This document shows positions 8,646-17,867 of a stretch of DNA of 64,000 bases, piece after piece. The translations under genes were made by a program, and so were the position numbers. The stretch's first letter is position 1, and every line of letters begins with the position of its first letter. The notes beneath the pieces are model-generated. The model worked only from the letters and a program-made list of their open reading frames with translations, was not told where the DNA came from and did no database searches. The DNA is from Planktosalinus sp963977065 (GTDB lineage Bacteria > Bacteroidota > Bacteroidia > Flavobacteriales > Flavobacteriaceae): positions 62,001 through 126,000 of the forward strand of contig CAXBNF010000004.1 of NCBI GenBank assembly GCA_963977065.1. The letters run 5' to 3'.

Positions 8646-9614
8646 TTACTCAATTTTTGAGTCCAAATCTGCAATAGTGTTTGTGATAAATCTGACAACT
8701 TGATAGTAAAACTCAGGATGAATGTATTCAAACTCATCTGAAGGCATGTGATATCCGGGATGATCTTCCACACCAAAATACAAAAATGGGATGTTGTTCC
8801 TGTAAAAATGAAAATGGTCAGATTGGGTACTCCAGTCGTCTTTTCCGTCCAGGCCATCGTGGCCTAAAGTAAATTTTATAGGAATGGTATTTTGTGGAAT
8901 ATCGGAAAAGTACTTTTTCAGGGAAGGGGTATATCGGGTGCCACAGATGTAAATTTCGTTGTTTTCGTTCCGGCTAATCATATCCATATTGATGTTAAGT
9001 AAAATGTTTTTATCGCCTTTGTTTTCAACAAAATGTTTTGCTCCCTGAAGACCGAGCTCTTCAGCGTCAAGCGCAATAAAAAGGAGGGTGTTTTTGGGTG
9101 GATTTTCTTTAAAATACTTGGTCATTACCAAAAGGGCAGCAACCCCTGAAGCGTTGTCATCAGCCCCATTATAGATGGAGTCGTTTTCAATTGCTTTTCC
9201 AATGCCCACATGGTCATAGTGGGCAGTAATGGCAATGAAATTGTCAGGATTTTCAGTGCCTTTAATGGTGGCAATACTATTGACAGCATCAAAAGAAGTA
9301 CCTCTTCTTTCAAAAGAAAAGGGTTGCAGTGTCACTTCCAGTCCTTGTGAAAGAAACTCATCTATAATATAATTGCGAGCTGCAAGATTTCCGGGTTCAC
9401 CGGTTCTTCTGCCTTGAAGCTCGTCTGATGATAAATAAGCGAGGTGATGTAAAAGAGCTTCTTTTGAAATAAGTTCAACAGTCTCCTTAGAACTTGTGTG
9501 TGTCTGATGTGAGGTAGTATTCAGATTTAATGGGAGTGAAGCGGGTAATGTTTGCCCAAAGATAAAACCCGGAGCAACTATAAAAAGAATCAAAAAACGA
9601 ACGGTATTAATCAT
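8646..9614 (-). CDS. Secreted M28-family aminopeptidase-like peptidase
   Basis: The protein is about 322 residues when started at the ATG at 9614, which directly begins a good signal peptide (MINTVRFLILFIVAPGFIFG); an upstream ATG at 9662 would put 16 non-hydrophobic residues before it. The M28 metal ligands are visible as TAHYDHVG, GADDNASGVA, DAEELGLQGA, NINMDMI and TQSDHFHFY. The family hydrolyses N-terminal residues of peptides using two zinc ions; this protein is likely periplasmic. It has no close similarity to the other M28 protein at 6254 beyond the shared fold. It probably shares a transcript with the methyltransferase-like gene upstream (9673-10137). Confidence 0.87.
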   Translation of the reverse strand: MINTVRFLILFIVAPGFIFGQTLPASLPLNLNTTSHQTHTSSKETVELISKEALLHHLAYLSSDELQGRRTGEPGNLAARNYIIDEFLSQGLEVTLQPFSFERRGTSFDAVNSIATIKGTENPDNFIAITAHYDHVGIGKAIENDSIYNGADDNASGVAALLVMTKYFKENPPKNTLLFIALDAEELGLQGAKHFVENKGDKNILLNINMDMISRNENNEIYICGTRYTPSLKKYFSDIPQNTIPIKFTLGHDGLDGKDDWSTQSDHFHFYRNNIPFLYFGVEDHPGYHMPSDEFEYIHPEFYYQVVRFITNTIADLDSKIE

Positions 9615-9672
9615 ACTTTCAGCATTAAAATGAGTCCTCAAAAATACAAATTTTGAGGGCATGTTTTTTTTA

Positions 9673-10137
9673 TCATTTTTTGAATAAAAAGAGCGTTAAG
9701 AATCGTCCTGTTTTTTTCTTGTAGTCTTTGTATTCAGGAAATCGTTCCACAAGTTTTTGCTCTTCATAGTGTGTTTTGAAATAGAAAAAAAGCAAGAAAA
9801 CTGCAGCTAGTGCCAGTTTGTATCCGGAACCTAAAAGCAGACCTAAAGAAAAAGCACCGCCAATAATCGCTGTATAAATGGGGTGTCTGGAAATTTTAAA
9901 AACACCGTTTGTGATTAATTGTGAATTCTTAACGGGTGTGGGAAAAGGGGAGAGGTTTTTATTAAGCTGAAGGAAGGCTGTGAGTAAAAAAATAATACTC
10001 AAAAGGAGTAGGGCAATACTTAGGCTTTCTATATATTTGGGAATAGAAAATTGAAATGTTTTAATTTCAAAGAGAAACAAGACAAACAGAATAAACTGAA
10101 TAAGTACATAAACACTATCAGTAGCAGATATTTTCAT
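9673..10137 (-). CDS. Isoprenylcysteine carboxyl methyltransferase-like membrane protein
   Basis: A 154-residue protein with four or five membrane segments. The C-terminal half carries the ICMT/PEMT signature: SRHPIYTAIIGG, then a helix pair, then HYEEQKLVERFPEYKDYKKK. In this family the RHPxY and EE motifs form the S-adenosylmethionine site. The substrate in bacteria is mostly unknown, with lipids or small molecules considered likely. It is transcribed toward the M28 gene with a 58-base gap and is divergent from the polysaccharide genes starting at 10252. Confidence 0.8.
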   Translation of the reverse strand: MKISATDSVYVLIQFILFVLFLFEIKTFQFSIPKYIESLSIALLLLSIIFLLTAFLQLNKNLSPFPTPVKNSQLITNGVFKISRHPIYTAIIGGAFSLGLLLGSGYKLALAAVFLLFFYFKTHYEEQKLVERFPEYKDYKKKTGRFLTLFLFKK

Positions 10138-10251
10138 TTATTGAATGCATTACAAGGAAATTTATTTTCAAAGATACGTGTTTAATTGAGTGTATTAAGC
10201 AGGTCTGTTTTTATAATCCTATTTTTTAGGGAGAAAATTGTGGAGTGACCC

Positions 10252-11622
10252 ATGAAAGCAATCAGGATAAAACCCATAAAAAAAATAACTTACATTCAAC
10301 TATTGTTGTTGCATCTTGGTATAGCGTTGGCGGTCTATCTATTTCCGTTTTTATCGCAGTTTATTTTTTTGGCAATCTGTGGTTTTTTCTTTTTTTTAAT
10401 TGTTACAAAGGGAAATAAAAACGATGAGGCCTTACTGGCAGCAGCATACATCACGGGGGCCGAATTGTTTTTTAGAATGACAGGAGGTATGTTTTTTTAT
10501 GAATCAGGGAAATATCTCGTGATACTTTTTTTATTGATGGGCATTTTTCTCAATGGTACTTCTAAAAAAACCATTCCTTACTGGTTGTATCTTTTCTTAT
10601 TAGTTCCCGGTATCTTGTTTTCTGCGATGAACCTTAATTATGATACTAACATTAGGACGACCATCGCTTTTAATTTAAGTGGTCCTGTTACTGTGGGGAT
10701 TGTTGGAATCTATTGTTTTTACAGAAAAATAGGTGCCCAAAGAATCCATCATATTTTTTTAGCCATTATGCTGCCCATTATAACCTTGACATTTTACCTT
10801 TTTGTTTATACACCCAGCATTAGAGATTCCTTAAGCGGAACAGCATCAAATTTTGCGGCTTCCGGCGGATTTGGACCCAATCAGGTAGCAACTATTATGG
10901 GGTTGGGGGCCATTATTTTGTTTATCAGGCTCTTTACAATTAAAAGCAGGTTGGTCAATTTCATTGATTTGTTCTTGTTGGCCTGTGTTTGTTACAGAGG
11001 ACTCGTTACTTTTTCAAGAGGAGGAATGATTACAGCACTTATTTGTTGTATCGCTTTTTTTATTATTTACTTTTATATGTCTGATGCCTTTACAAAGGCT
11101 AAACTCCTGCCAAAAATTGTAGGTATTATAGGCATATTATTCATAACGTGGCTTTTCACGTCCATACAAACCCTTGGCTTACTCGACAAACGCTACAACA
11201 ATCAGGACGCTGCCGGTAGGGTCAAACAGGATGTGACAACCGGAAGAGCAGAGCTTATGGCAACTGAGCTTGATGCATTTTTTGGTGCTCCATTAACCGG
11301 AGTGGGAATTGGAAAAATTAAAGAATACAGGGAAGAAAAAACCGGAGTTTCAATTGCTACTCACAACGAGTTGAGTCGTATTATTTCTGAACACGGTGTG
11401 CCTGGTTTGATTGCTTTATTCATTCTTGCGGCAAGTCCGCTTTTTTATTGGCTTGCTTACAAACCAAATGTTTATTTTTTTGCGTTTTATTTCTTTTGGT
11501 TACTCACCATAAGCCATTCCTCAATGCGATTGGCTGCACCGGGCTTTATTTATGGATTGTGCCTGCTATACATTATACATGAAAAAAATACTCTACATAG
11601 GAAACCGGCTAAAACACGATAA
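10252..11622 (+). CDS. O-antigen ligase / Wzy-type polymerase family membrane protein
   Basis: A 456-residue polytopic protein with about eleven or twelve membrane helices. A large periplasmic loop before the last helices contains GRAELMATELDAFFGAPLTGVG and then THNELSRIISEHGVPGL; the HNE..R...E.G pattern is the hallmark of the Wzy_C/WaaL family. Such proteins polymerise or ligate undecaprenyl-linked glycans in the periplasm. It overlaps the start of the following glycosyltransferase by 44 bases and lies in the same block as a polyprenyl glycosylphosphotransferase, which supports a role in exopolysaccharide or O-antigen assembly. Polymerase and ligase cannot be distinguished here. Confidence 0.83.
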   Translation: MKAIRIKPIKKITYIQLLLLHLGIALAVYLFPFLSQFIFLAICGFFFFLIVTKGNKNDEALLAAAYITGAELFFRMTGGMFFYESGKYLVILFLLMGIFLNGTSKKTIPYWLYLFLLVPGILFSAMNLNYDTNIRTTIAFNLSGPVTVGIVGIYCFYRKIGAQRIHHIFLAIMLPIITLTFYLFVYTPSIRDSLSGTASNFAASGGFGPNQVATIMGLGAIILFIRLFTIKSRLVNFIDLFLLACVCYRGLVTFSRGGMITALICCIAFFIIYFYMSDAFTKAKLLPKIVGIIGILFITWLFTSIQTLGLLDKRYNNQDAAGRVKQDVTTGRAELMATELDAFFGAPLTGVGIGKIKEYREEKTGVSIATHNELSRIISEHGVPGLIALFILAASPLFYWLAYKPNVYFFAFYFFWLLTISHSSMRLAAPGFIYGLCLLYIIHEKNTLHRKPAKTR

Positions 11623-12586
11623 AGTGACCATCACTTCAGTGGATACTTTGGGGATGTTCCTTAAAAGGGAAGGTTTTGAAGTGCACACTTCTTCCTCAGT
11701 AAAAAATAAATACTTTAGACTGTTAGATATGTGTCTGGCAGTTTTAAAGCACAGGAAAGAAATTGATATTGTTCTTATCGATACCTATAGCACCAAAAAC
11801 TTTTACTATGCAATTGCAGTTGCATGGTGCTGTAAAAGGGTTAACATACCTTATATTCCAATACTAAGGGGGGGCAATTTGCCTGAGCGCTTGCAAAAGG
11901 ATAAAAAAAAATGTGATTTTTTATTTAATAATGCACACATCAACGTGTCACCATCACACTACTTACAAGAAGTCTTTTTACAATTTGGCTATAAAAATGT
12001 AGTGTGTATTCCCAATAGTATCGAAATCAAAAATTACCAATTCAATCAGCGTCCTGTAAAACCATATCTTTTATGGGTTCGCTCTTTTGCGAAAATCTAC
12101 AATCCTTTGCTTGCCCTTCAGGTTTATGAAAAACTGCTTCATCAGCATCCCGACGCGACACTTTGTATGGTGGGTCCTGAAAAAGATGGCTCTTTGGCGA
12201 GGTGTAAAAAATATGCAAAAGATCAAAATCTTCCTGTAGAATTCACAGGAAAGTTATCAAAACAGGAGTGGATAGAACATTCAAACGGATTTTCAATATT
12301 TATAAACACCACCAATTTTGACAATACCCCTGTAAGTGTCATTGAAGCCATGGCACTGGGATTGCCAGTGGTATCTACTAATGTGGGCGGAATCCCTTAT
12401 TTACTTGATGATGGAAGCGATGCATTGCTGGTAGAACCTAATTCTGTTGATGCTTTTTTGAAAGCACTCAATGACTTATTTAGAAACCCAAAAAGGGTAT
12501 CTTCACTTACTGAAAACGCAAGAAAAAAAGCAGAAAGTTTTGACTGGGAAAAAGTTAAATACCAATGGTTTGATATTTTAAAATAA
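11579..12586 (+). CDS. Glycosyltransferase family 4 protein
   Basis: The ATG at 11579 starts MKKILYIGNRL, a typical GT-B Rossmann opening, giving 335 residues and a 44-base overlap with the preceding gene; an upstream in-frame ATG at 11552 adds nine residues unlike the family. The acceptor domain is followed by the nucleotide-sugar domain with FINTTNFDNTPVSVIEAMALG and LPVVSTNVGGIPYLL, which match the GT4 donor-binding E-x7-E region. It would transfer a sugar to a lipid-linked or growing glycan on the cytoplasmic side. The sugar is unknown. Confidence 0.87.
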   Translation: MKKILYIGNRLKHDKVTITSVDTLGMFLKREGFEVHTSSSVKNKYFRLLDMCLAVLKHRKEIDIVLIDTYSTKNFYYAIAVAWCCKRVNIPYIPILRGGNLPERLQKDKKKCDFLFNNAHINVSPSHYLQEVFLQFGYKNVVCIPNSIEIKNYQFNQRPVKPYLLWVRSFAKIYNPLLALQVYEKLLHQHPDATLCMVGPEKDGSLARCKKYAKDQNLPVEFTGKLSKQEWIEHSNGFSIFINTTNFDNTPVSVIEAMALGLPVVSTNVGGIPYLLDDGSDALLVEPNSVDAFLKALNDLFRNPKRVSSLTENARKKAESFDWEKVKYQWFDILK

Positions 12587-12613
12587 CTTGTTGTATTTTT
12601 AAATCCCAAATTT

Positions 12614-14005
12614 ATGATCATGACAAAGTCATCAAAAATCCATTTTGAGGTTTCAGAGCGGAAGGTCTTGCTGCGCATCCTGGATATCGTAACGGTACTT
12701 TTGATGCTCTATGGAATGGGGGTTATTTTTTCATTTGATTATGTGACCATATCTGCAGAAAGGTGGCAGTGGTTGATTGTTCTTGCCTTATACATTTCTG
12801 TTTTTGGAACCGTTTTTGAGTTGTATGACTTGCAAAAGGCAAGTAAAGTGGATGTTGTTTTTAAGAACATTGTATTAACAAGTTCCATCACCGTTTTATT
12901 CTATTTGCTAACACCCTTTTACACGCCTCAATTACCGGGAAACAGACTTCAAATTATTTATTTATTCATTGCCATTATCCTTGCTTTATTTCTCTGGCGA
13001 CTGGCTTATATAATGCTCATTTCAACCCCCCGTTTTTATAAACGTATATTGATTATAGGTAATGTGAGTATTGTTAAATTAATGAAAGATGCTATAGAAA
13101 AGTCTGACCCCAACTACAAAGTCATTGGTTTTGTAAATACCGGTAAAGAATCATCAGAATCACTTGATTTTCTTCAATTCACTTCCGGTGACATCAAACG
13201 CATCATTCAGGAGAACGCTATTTCAGAGATTATAGTAGCCGGTAGCTTCTCAAAACGCATTTCACTTCCGGTTTATACCCAGTTACTTGATTTATTAGAA
13301 AAGGGGTTTCCAATTAAAGAGTATACACAAGTGTATGAAGATTTGACACAACGCGTACCGGTGCATCATGTTGATAAGGATTTTTTTAGGTACTTTCCCT
13401 TTAGCCGAAGCAATCAAAATAAGCTATACTTATTTTTTCATCGCTTTATGGATATTTTTATTGCCTCTGTTGGTCTTGTTCTGGGAGTTGTGGTAATTCC
13501 CTTTATCTTTCTTGGAAACCTTATAGGAAACCGGGGCTCATTACTTTATTTTCAGGAACGGGTGGGAAAAAATGGAAAAACGTTTTTCATCATAAAACTA
13601 CGTAGTATGGTAAAAAATGCCGAAGAAGATGGAGCTGTTTGGGCTACAAAAGATGATATGCGGGTCACAAAATTTGGACGATTTTTAAGAAAAACACGTC
13701 TTGACGAAGTACCACAATTTATAAATGTCCTTAAAGGGGATATGAGTATTATTGGTCCTAGGCCGGAAAGACCTGTTTTTGTAAAAGAACTCTCAAAAGA
13801 AATTCCATTTTATGAAATCAGACATATTATCAAACCCGGGCTTACAGGTTGGGCTCAAGTAAAGTGTGAATATGCTTCATCAACAGAGGACACACTGGAA
13901 AAACTTCAGTATGACCTGTATTACATAAAAAAGCGAAGTTTATTCCTGGACCTAAACATCCTGATAAAAACTTTTAGTACGATTATATTTTATAGAGGGT
14001 ATTGA
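12614..14005 (+). CDS. Exopolysaccharide polyprenyl glycosylphosphotransferase (WcaJ/WbaP-like)
   Basis: A 463-residue initiating phosphosugar transferase. Four or five N-terminal membrane helices (residues about 18-140) lead into a Rossmann-like cytosolic domain (KRILIIGNVSIVKLM). A further helix near 285 precedes the catalytic bacterial sugar transferase domain with FQERVGKNGKTFFIIKLRSM, TRLDEVPQFINVLKGDMS and IGPRPERP. It attaches the first sugar phosphate to undecaprenyl phosphate. The gene follows the GT4 gene by 27 bases. The three genes from 10252 give polymerase/ligase, transferase and initiating enzyme, so this is a small glycan-building operon. Confidence 0.9.
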   Translation: MIMTKSSKIHFEVSERKVLLRILDIVTVLLMLYGMGVIFSFDYVTISAERWQWLIVLALYISVFGTVFELYDLQKASKVDVVFKNIVLTSSITVLFYLLTPFYTPQLPGNRLQIIYLFIAIILALFLWRLAYIMLISTPRFYKRILIIGNVSIVKLMKDAIEKSDPNYKVIGFVNTGKESSESLDFLQFTSGDIKRIIQENAISEIIVAGSFSKRISLPVYTQLLDLLEKGFPIKEYTQVYEDLTQRVPVHHVDKDFFRYFPFSRSNQNKLYLFFHRFMDIFIASVGLVLGVVVIPFIFLGNLIGNRGSLLYFQERVGKNGKTFFIIKLRSMVKNAEEDGAVWATKDDMRVTKFGRFLRKTRLDEVPQFINVLKGDMSIIGPRPERPVFVKELSKEIPFYEIRHIIKPGLTGWAQVKCEYASSTEDTLEKLQYDLYYIKKRSLFLDLNILIKTFSTIIFYRGY

Positions 14006-14045
14006 CATACAATTATTTATGTTTTAAAAGAACGAAAAAAGAAAC

Positions 14046-14114
14046 TTAGTGATTGTTAAATTTTGTACAAAAGCTTGATGGAATGTATTTTTTTACTAAA
14101 TTAGTGATTGTTAA
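14046..14114 (+). repeat. Pair of 14-bp direct repeats upstream of a small gene
   Basis: TTAGTGATTGTTAA occurs at 14046-14059 and again at 14101-14114, exactly 55 bases apart, in the AT-rich leader of the 65-residue gene. They could be regulator sites; nothing more is visible. Confidence 0.5.
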
Positions 14115-14189
14115 TTTAAATCCCCTGCCTATTCAACATAGCTACTTTAATTAATTAAATTTTAATTTAATTTTAATTCCATTTGTATT

Positions 14190-14387
14190 ATGGCTAGAGC
14201 TATGTTTGACTACACCAAGGCTGTTCTTGCAAAGGTTAGTTTTGACGCTAATCTCTTTTGTAAAGAATTACAAAAAGCACTCAAAAGGCTTCTTCCTTAC
14301 GAAATTGAAGAATTGAAAATTTGGGTAAATTCACTTGTTAAAGAGAATCCTAACCTTAACCAATGTCTTATTTATTTGAAACCTTAG
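14190..14387 (+). CDS. Small conserved protein of unknown function (65 aa)
   Basis: A 65-residue protein starting MARAMFDYTKAVLAKVSFD, predominantly helical, with two cysteines and a KRLLPYEIEELKIWV stretch. I recognise this as the kind of short protein that recurs in Flavobacteriaceae genomes but know no assigned function. It is monocistronic: an AT-rich leader with 14-bp direct repeats precedes it, and a long-armed inverted repeat followed by a T-run lies downstream. The balanced amino-acid composition argues for a real gene despite its size. Confidence 0.7.
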   Translation: MARAMFDYTKAVLAKVSFDANLFCKELQKALKRLLPYEIEELKIWVNSLVKENPNLNQCLIYLKP

Positions 14388-14394
14388 TTCTCAA

Positions 14395-14502
14395 TAGAGG
14401 CTTCCTGAATTGTTATTAAATCAATAACTTGAGGTTAGTTTTAAGTGTTAATGAAATTTGTATCCCATTTTTGTGATAACTTTTTAGGAAGCTCTATTTT
14501 TT
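14395..14502 (+). terminator. Widely spaced inverted repeat with T-run, possible terminator or small RNA end
   Basis: TAGAGGCTTCCT (14395-14406) is complementary, apart from one missing base, to AGGAAGCTCTA (14486-14496), with 79 bases between, and six T follow. It could close a transcript of the 65-residue gene; the long loop is unusual for a plain terminator. Confidence 0.4.
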
Positions 14503-15435
14503 ACCCACAGGACTTATAATTTTCACGTCCTGAAAAGCAATAGCACCTCTCACCACCCCTGAAATCACATCATACAAGGCATCTACAATTTGTGGTTTAA
14601 GTCGGCTTTTATGCTGAAGAATACTTACTTCTCTCGCCGGGGAGGGCTCCTTGAAATGTTTTAAATAACGCATTTCCTTTTCTTTGATGTCTAAGGTGTG
14701 CAAGTAGGGCAATAAAGTCATTCCCAAGCCTTCATTTGATAATTTGATGAGGGTTTCAAAACTACCGCTCTCCAGCTGAAAATGTTCCTGCTCAGTACCT
14801 TTAGTAGCTTTACATAAATTAATCACACCATCCCTGAAGCAGTGACCGTCTTCTAATAATAAAATATCCTCAATATCCAGGTCTTCAATAACAATGGATT
14901 TGTTTTGAAACAATCTGTGGTTTTCAGTGATATAGGCTACAAAGGGTTCATAATAGAGCACTCTTTCAGTGATGTTTTCATTTAATAGAGGTGTTGCTGC
15001 AATAGCAGCATCCAAATTTCCCTCTTGCAGCCTCTGAATGCACTCATCTGTATTGAGTTCCTCAATTTTTAATTTTACTTTGGGATACCTGTTTGTAAAG
15101 GCTTTTAGAAACATGGGTAACAAGGTGGGCATCACAGTGGGTATGATACCCAGTTTGAATTCACCGCCAATAAATCCCTTTTGTTGATCAACAATGTCCT
15201 GCATTCTCTCAGCTTCATTGACAATGTTTCTTGCTTGTTCAATAATGATGGTGCCTATATCTGTTAGCTTCAATGGCTTTGTACTTCGGTCAAAAATCAA
15301 AATATCCAGCTCTTCTTCCAGCTTCTGAATTTGCATACTGAGTGTGGGCTGCGTGACAAAGGTTTTTTCTGCTGCCTTGGTGAAGTTTTTGTGCTCGGCA
15401 ACCATTAAAACATATTTCAACTGTGTGATGGTCAT
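14494..15435 (-). CDS. oxyR: OxyR, peroxide-sensing LysR-family regulator
   Basis: A 313-residue LysR protein: N-terminal winged helix-turn-helix (MTITQLKYVLMVAEHKNFTKAAE, then QPTLSMQIQKLEEEL) and a C-terminal sensor domain. Cys199 and Cys208 in EDGHCFRDGVINLC fall at the same residue numbers as the redox cysteines of E. coli OxyR, which form a disulfide in peroxide and switch on antioxidant genes. That agreement makes OxyR a confident call over other LysR types. Its upstream region carries two ATAAGAATAT repeats 11 bases apart, plausible for autoregulation. No catalase or Dps gene lies beside it in this window. Confidence 0.92.
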   Translation of the reverse strand: MTITQLKYVLMVAEHKNFTKAAEKTFVTQPTLSMQIQKLEEELDILIFDRSTKPLKLTDIGTIIIEQARNIVNEAERMQDIVDQQKGFIGGEFKLGIIPTVMPTLLPMFLKAFTNRYPKVKLKIEELNTDECIQRLQEGNLDAAIAATPLLNENITERVLYYEPFVAYITENHRLFQNKSIVIEDLDIEDILLLEDGHCFRDGVINLCKATKGTEQEHFQLESGSFETLIKLSNEGLGMTLLPYLHTLDIKEKEMRYLKHFKEPSPAREVSILQHKSRLKPQIVDALYDVISGVVRGAIAFQDVKIISPVGKK

Positions 15436-15459
15436 GGTATGTGTTTTGTTGATGTAAAT

Positions 15460-15487
15460 ATAAGAATATTATAAGAATATCTTATTC
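15460..15487 (-). promoter_or_regulatory. Candidate OxyR autoregulatory site
   Basis: ATAAGAATAT at 15460-15469 recurs at 15471-15480 and is followed by CTTATTC, so the second copy also forms a palindrome ATAAG-N5-CTTAT. Spacing of one helical turn upstream of the oxyR start fits a LysR-type tetramer site. Confidence 0.45.
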
Positions 15488-15509
15488 ACTTTTTTAAGCG
15501 AATTGTATC

Positions 15510-16844
15510 TTAAATCAACCCTCTGGCTTTAATTTCCAGGTATTTATTGATGGTATTTATGCTCAGGTCTTCAGGAGCTGTTAAAATAGACTGTATGCCA
15601 TACTTATGTAGTTCATTAACAATGAGTTTTTTCTCAAAAGCAAACTTCTCTGCGATGGTTTTATCAAAGATTTCTTTGGTGGTTTTTGCATTAGAATGGA
15701 GGAGTGATTTTAATTCGGTGTTTTCAAAAAAGATAACCACTAGCAGGTGATGTTTGGCTATGGCAATTAAATATGGGAGTTGTCGATGCAATGCATCCAT
15801 CGTTTCAAAATTTGTGTAAAGAAGTAATAAACTGCGTTGTTTGACCATTCGTTTAATATCTACATAAAGCCTTAAAAAATCACTTTCTGAATAATCTGTT
15901 TCTATGTTATAGAGTGTTTCTAAAATGAGCTGCATTTGTGATTTTCTACGATCGGCAGCGACTTTGTTTTCAACTTTCCGTGAAAACGTAAACATACCGG
16001 CCTTGTCATTTTTTTTCATTACAATGTTGGAAATGGCAAGGGTTGAATTAATCGCATAATCGAGTAATGATAACCGGTTAAATGGCATTTTCATAACCCT
16101 CCCGGTATCAATTATGGAATATACCGGCTGTGATTTTTCATCTTGATACTGATTGACCATTACTTGGTTGCGTTTGGCTGTTGCCTTCCAGTTGATATTG
16201 CGCACATCATCACCGGGGACATAATTTTTGATTTGCTCAAATTCAAGGGTGTGCCCAATTCGCCTTATTTTTTTTAAGCCATAATTTTTTAGCCTGTTTG
16301 TAAAGGCAATAAACTCATATTTTTTCAGCTGTAAAAAAGAGGGATAATTGGGAACCATAGCCCCGGTGGCATACATTTGTTTTCTAGAGATAAACTTTAT
16401 GGGCGACTGACTATAAACATTCAAATGACCAAAGTGATATTCTCCTCTCGATGTAGGCCTTAGGGTGTATGTGAGTTTCTTTTCTTCAGCCGGTTTTAGG
16501 GTTGTAGTGATTAAAAAATCCCTTATTTGAAGTTGAACCGGAAGTTCGTCTATCACTTTAATACTACAAGTGTAAGTATTTGTATTTGAAATTATTATTT
16601 CAATTGTATTGTCATCACCATTTGAAAGTTTTTCAGGGAGCGTCCTGGTTGCATAAATCCCATTTTTGTTTCGAAACAACAACCAGATGTCAACTATAAA
16701 AACAACCACAAATCCGTAAAAAAGCAATTTTGCCAACCAGAGCAAATTTTGAAAAAAATAGGCCGTGACAAACAAGATTACAATCCCAAAAAAGAGTGTA
16801 AAAAACCTTTTTTCCAGATAGGTATGTTTTAAAATGGTTTTCAT
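15510..16844 (-). CDS. DUF58 domain-containing protein
   Basis: A 444-residue protein with two N-terminal membrane helices (about residues 15-52), a beta-rich region and then the DUF58 segment: PGDDVRNINWKATAKRNQVMVNQYQDEKSQPVYS, in which the D-x-R-x-I-x-W-K pattern is diagnostic. A von Willebrand A-like fold follows (IIDTGRVMK and later LLLYTNFETM). DUF58 proteins accompany MoxR ATPases and are thought to work with them in maturation of proteins or complexes. The MoxR gene lies 12 bases upstream on the same strand. This is the last gene of the cluster that begins at 21724. Confidence 0.88.
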   Translation of the reverse strand: MKTILKHTYLEKRFFTLFFGIVILFVTAYFFQNLLWLAKLLFYGFVVVFIVDIWLLFRNKNGIYATRTLPEKLSNGDDNTIEIIISNTNTYTCSIKVIDELPVQLQIRDFLITTTLKPAEEKKLTYTLRPTSRGEYHFGHLNVYSQSPIKFISRKQMYATGAMVPNYPSFLQLKKYEFIAFTNRLKNYGLKKIRRIGHTLEFEQIKNYVPGDDVRNINWKATAKRNQVMVNQYQDEKSQPVYSIIDTGRVMKMPFNRLSLLDYAINSTLAISNIVMKKNDKAGMFTFSRKVENKVAADRRKSQMQLILETLYNIETDYSESDFLRLYVDIKRMVKQRSLLLLYTNFETMDALHRQLPYLIAIAKHHLLVVIFFENTELKSLLHSNAKTTKEIFDKTIAEKFAFEKKLIVNELHKYGIQSILTAPEDLSINTINKYLEIKARGLI

Positions 16845-16856
16845 ACTTATGGTTGT

Positions 16857-17858
16857 TTATCTGGGGATTTCAATGGTTTCAAATATCTGTTGAACCACTT
16901 TGTCTGTTGTTAATCCTTCCATTTCCCTTTCCGGGGTGAGCATGAGTCGGTGACGTAACACGGCCGGGGTAGTTTTTTTAATATCATCAGGAGTTACAAA
17001 GTCACGTCCCTGCATTGCTGCAAGAGCCTTCGCTGTATTCATGATTGCTATGGATGCTCTTGGAGAAGCGCCTAAATACAAATTGGCATTGTTGCGGGTA
17101 TTGTTTACAATGGAAGCTATGTAGCGCAATAAGTTATCTTCTATTATAATCTGCCTAATAATATTTTGATAATCAGCTATTTGTTTGGCGTTCAAAACGC
17201 TTTGTATTTCATTAAGCGCTTTTGCCTCTTCTTTTTTGTGATGGTTCATTAGTATGTGAAATTCATCATCAATTGAGGGATAATCCACAGTAATTTTAAA
17301 CAAAAAGCGATCGAGTTGGGCTTCAGGCAACGCATAGGTTCCCTCTTGCTCTATGGGATTTTGAGTTGCAAATACTAAAAATGGCGCCTGCATTTCATAC
17401 ATGATACCATCCATGGTAATTTGCCGTTCTGCCATCACTTCAAATAGCGCCGCCTGCGTTTTTGCAGGAGACCGGTTAATCTCATCAATCAATATGATGT
17501 TTGAAAAAACAGGGCCTTTTTTAAACTCAAAGGCATTGGTTTTCACGTTAAAAATCGAGGTCCCCAAAATGTCACTGGGCATCAGGTCTGGTGTAAATTG
17601 AATCCTGCTAAAACCAACATCCATAGTTTTTGCCAGTAGTTTTGCAGAAATGGTTTTGGCGACTCCGGGTGCTCCTTCGATAAGTGAATGCCCATTTGCC
17701 AAAATGGAGACGATAAGCATCTCAATCATATCATCCTGACCCACAATGACTTTTCCTATTTCTTCCTTGATTTTTTTAACAGATGCCTGAAGGTCTTTCA
17801 GGTCTATTCTGTTATTAAACTCCAGTGGGTTCTCGTTGTGTTCTTCGTTTTGTTCCAT
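16857..17858 (-). CDS. MoxR-family AAA+ ATPase
   Basis: A 333-residue AAA+ ATPase. Walker A is in EGAPGVAKTISAK; Walker B is ILIDEINRSPAKTQ; the sensor 1 stretch is VFATQNPIEQEG followed by LPEAQLDRFLF; ASPRASIAIM lies in the C-terminal lid. These match MoxR/RavA-type chaperone ATPases. It is placed between DUF58 and DUF4350 genes, the usual Bacteroidota arrangement, where MoxR probably remodels or inserts metal or cofactor into a membrane or vWA partner. The client here is unknown. Confidence 0.92.
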   Translation of the reverse strand: MEQNEEHNENPLEFNNRIDLKDLQASVKKIKEEIGKVIVGQDDMIEMLIVSILANGHSLIEGAPGVAKTISAKLLAKTMDVGFSRIQFTPDLMPSDILGTSIFNVKTNAFEFKKGPVFSNIILIDEINRSPAKTQAALFEVMAERQITMDGIMYEMQAPFLVFATQNPIEQEGTYALPEAQLDRFLFKITVDYPSIDDEFHILMNHHKKEEAKALNEIQSVLNAKQIADYQNIIRQIIIEDNLLRYIASIVNNTRNNANLYLGASPRASIAIMNTAKALAAMQGRDFVTPDDIKKTTPAVLRHRLMLTPEREMEGLTTDKVVQQIFETIEIPR

Positions 17859-17867
17859 AGCGCTATT

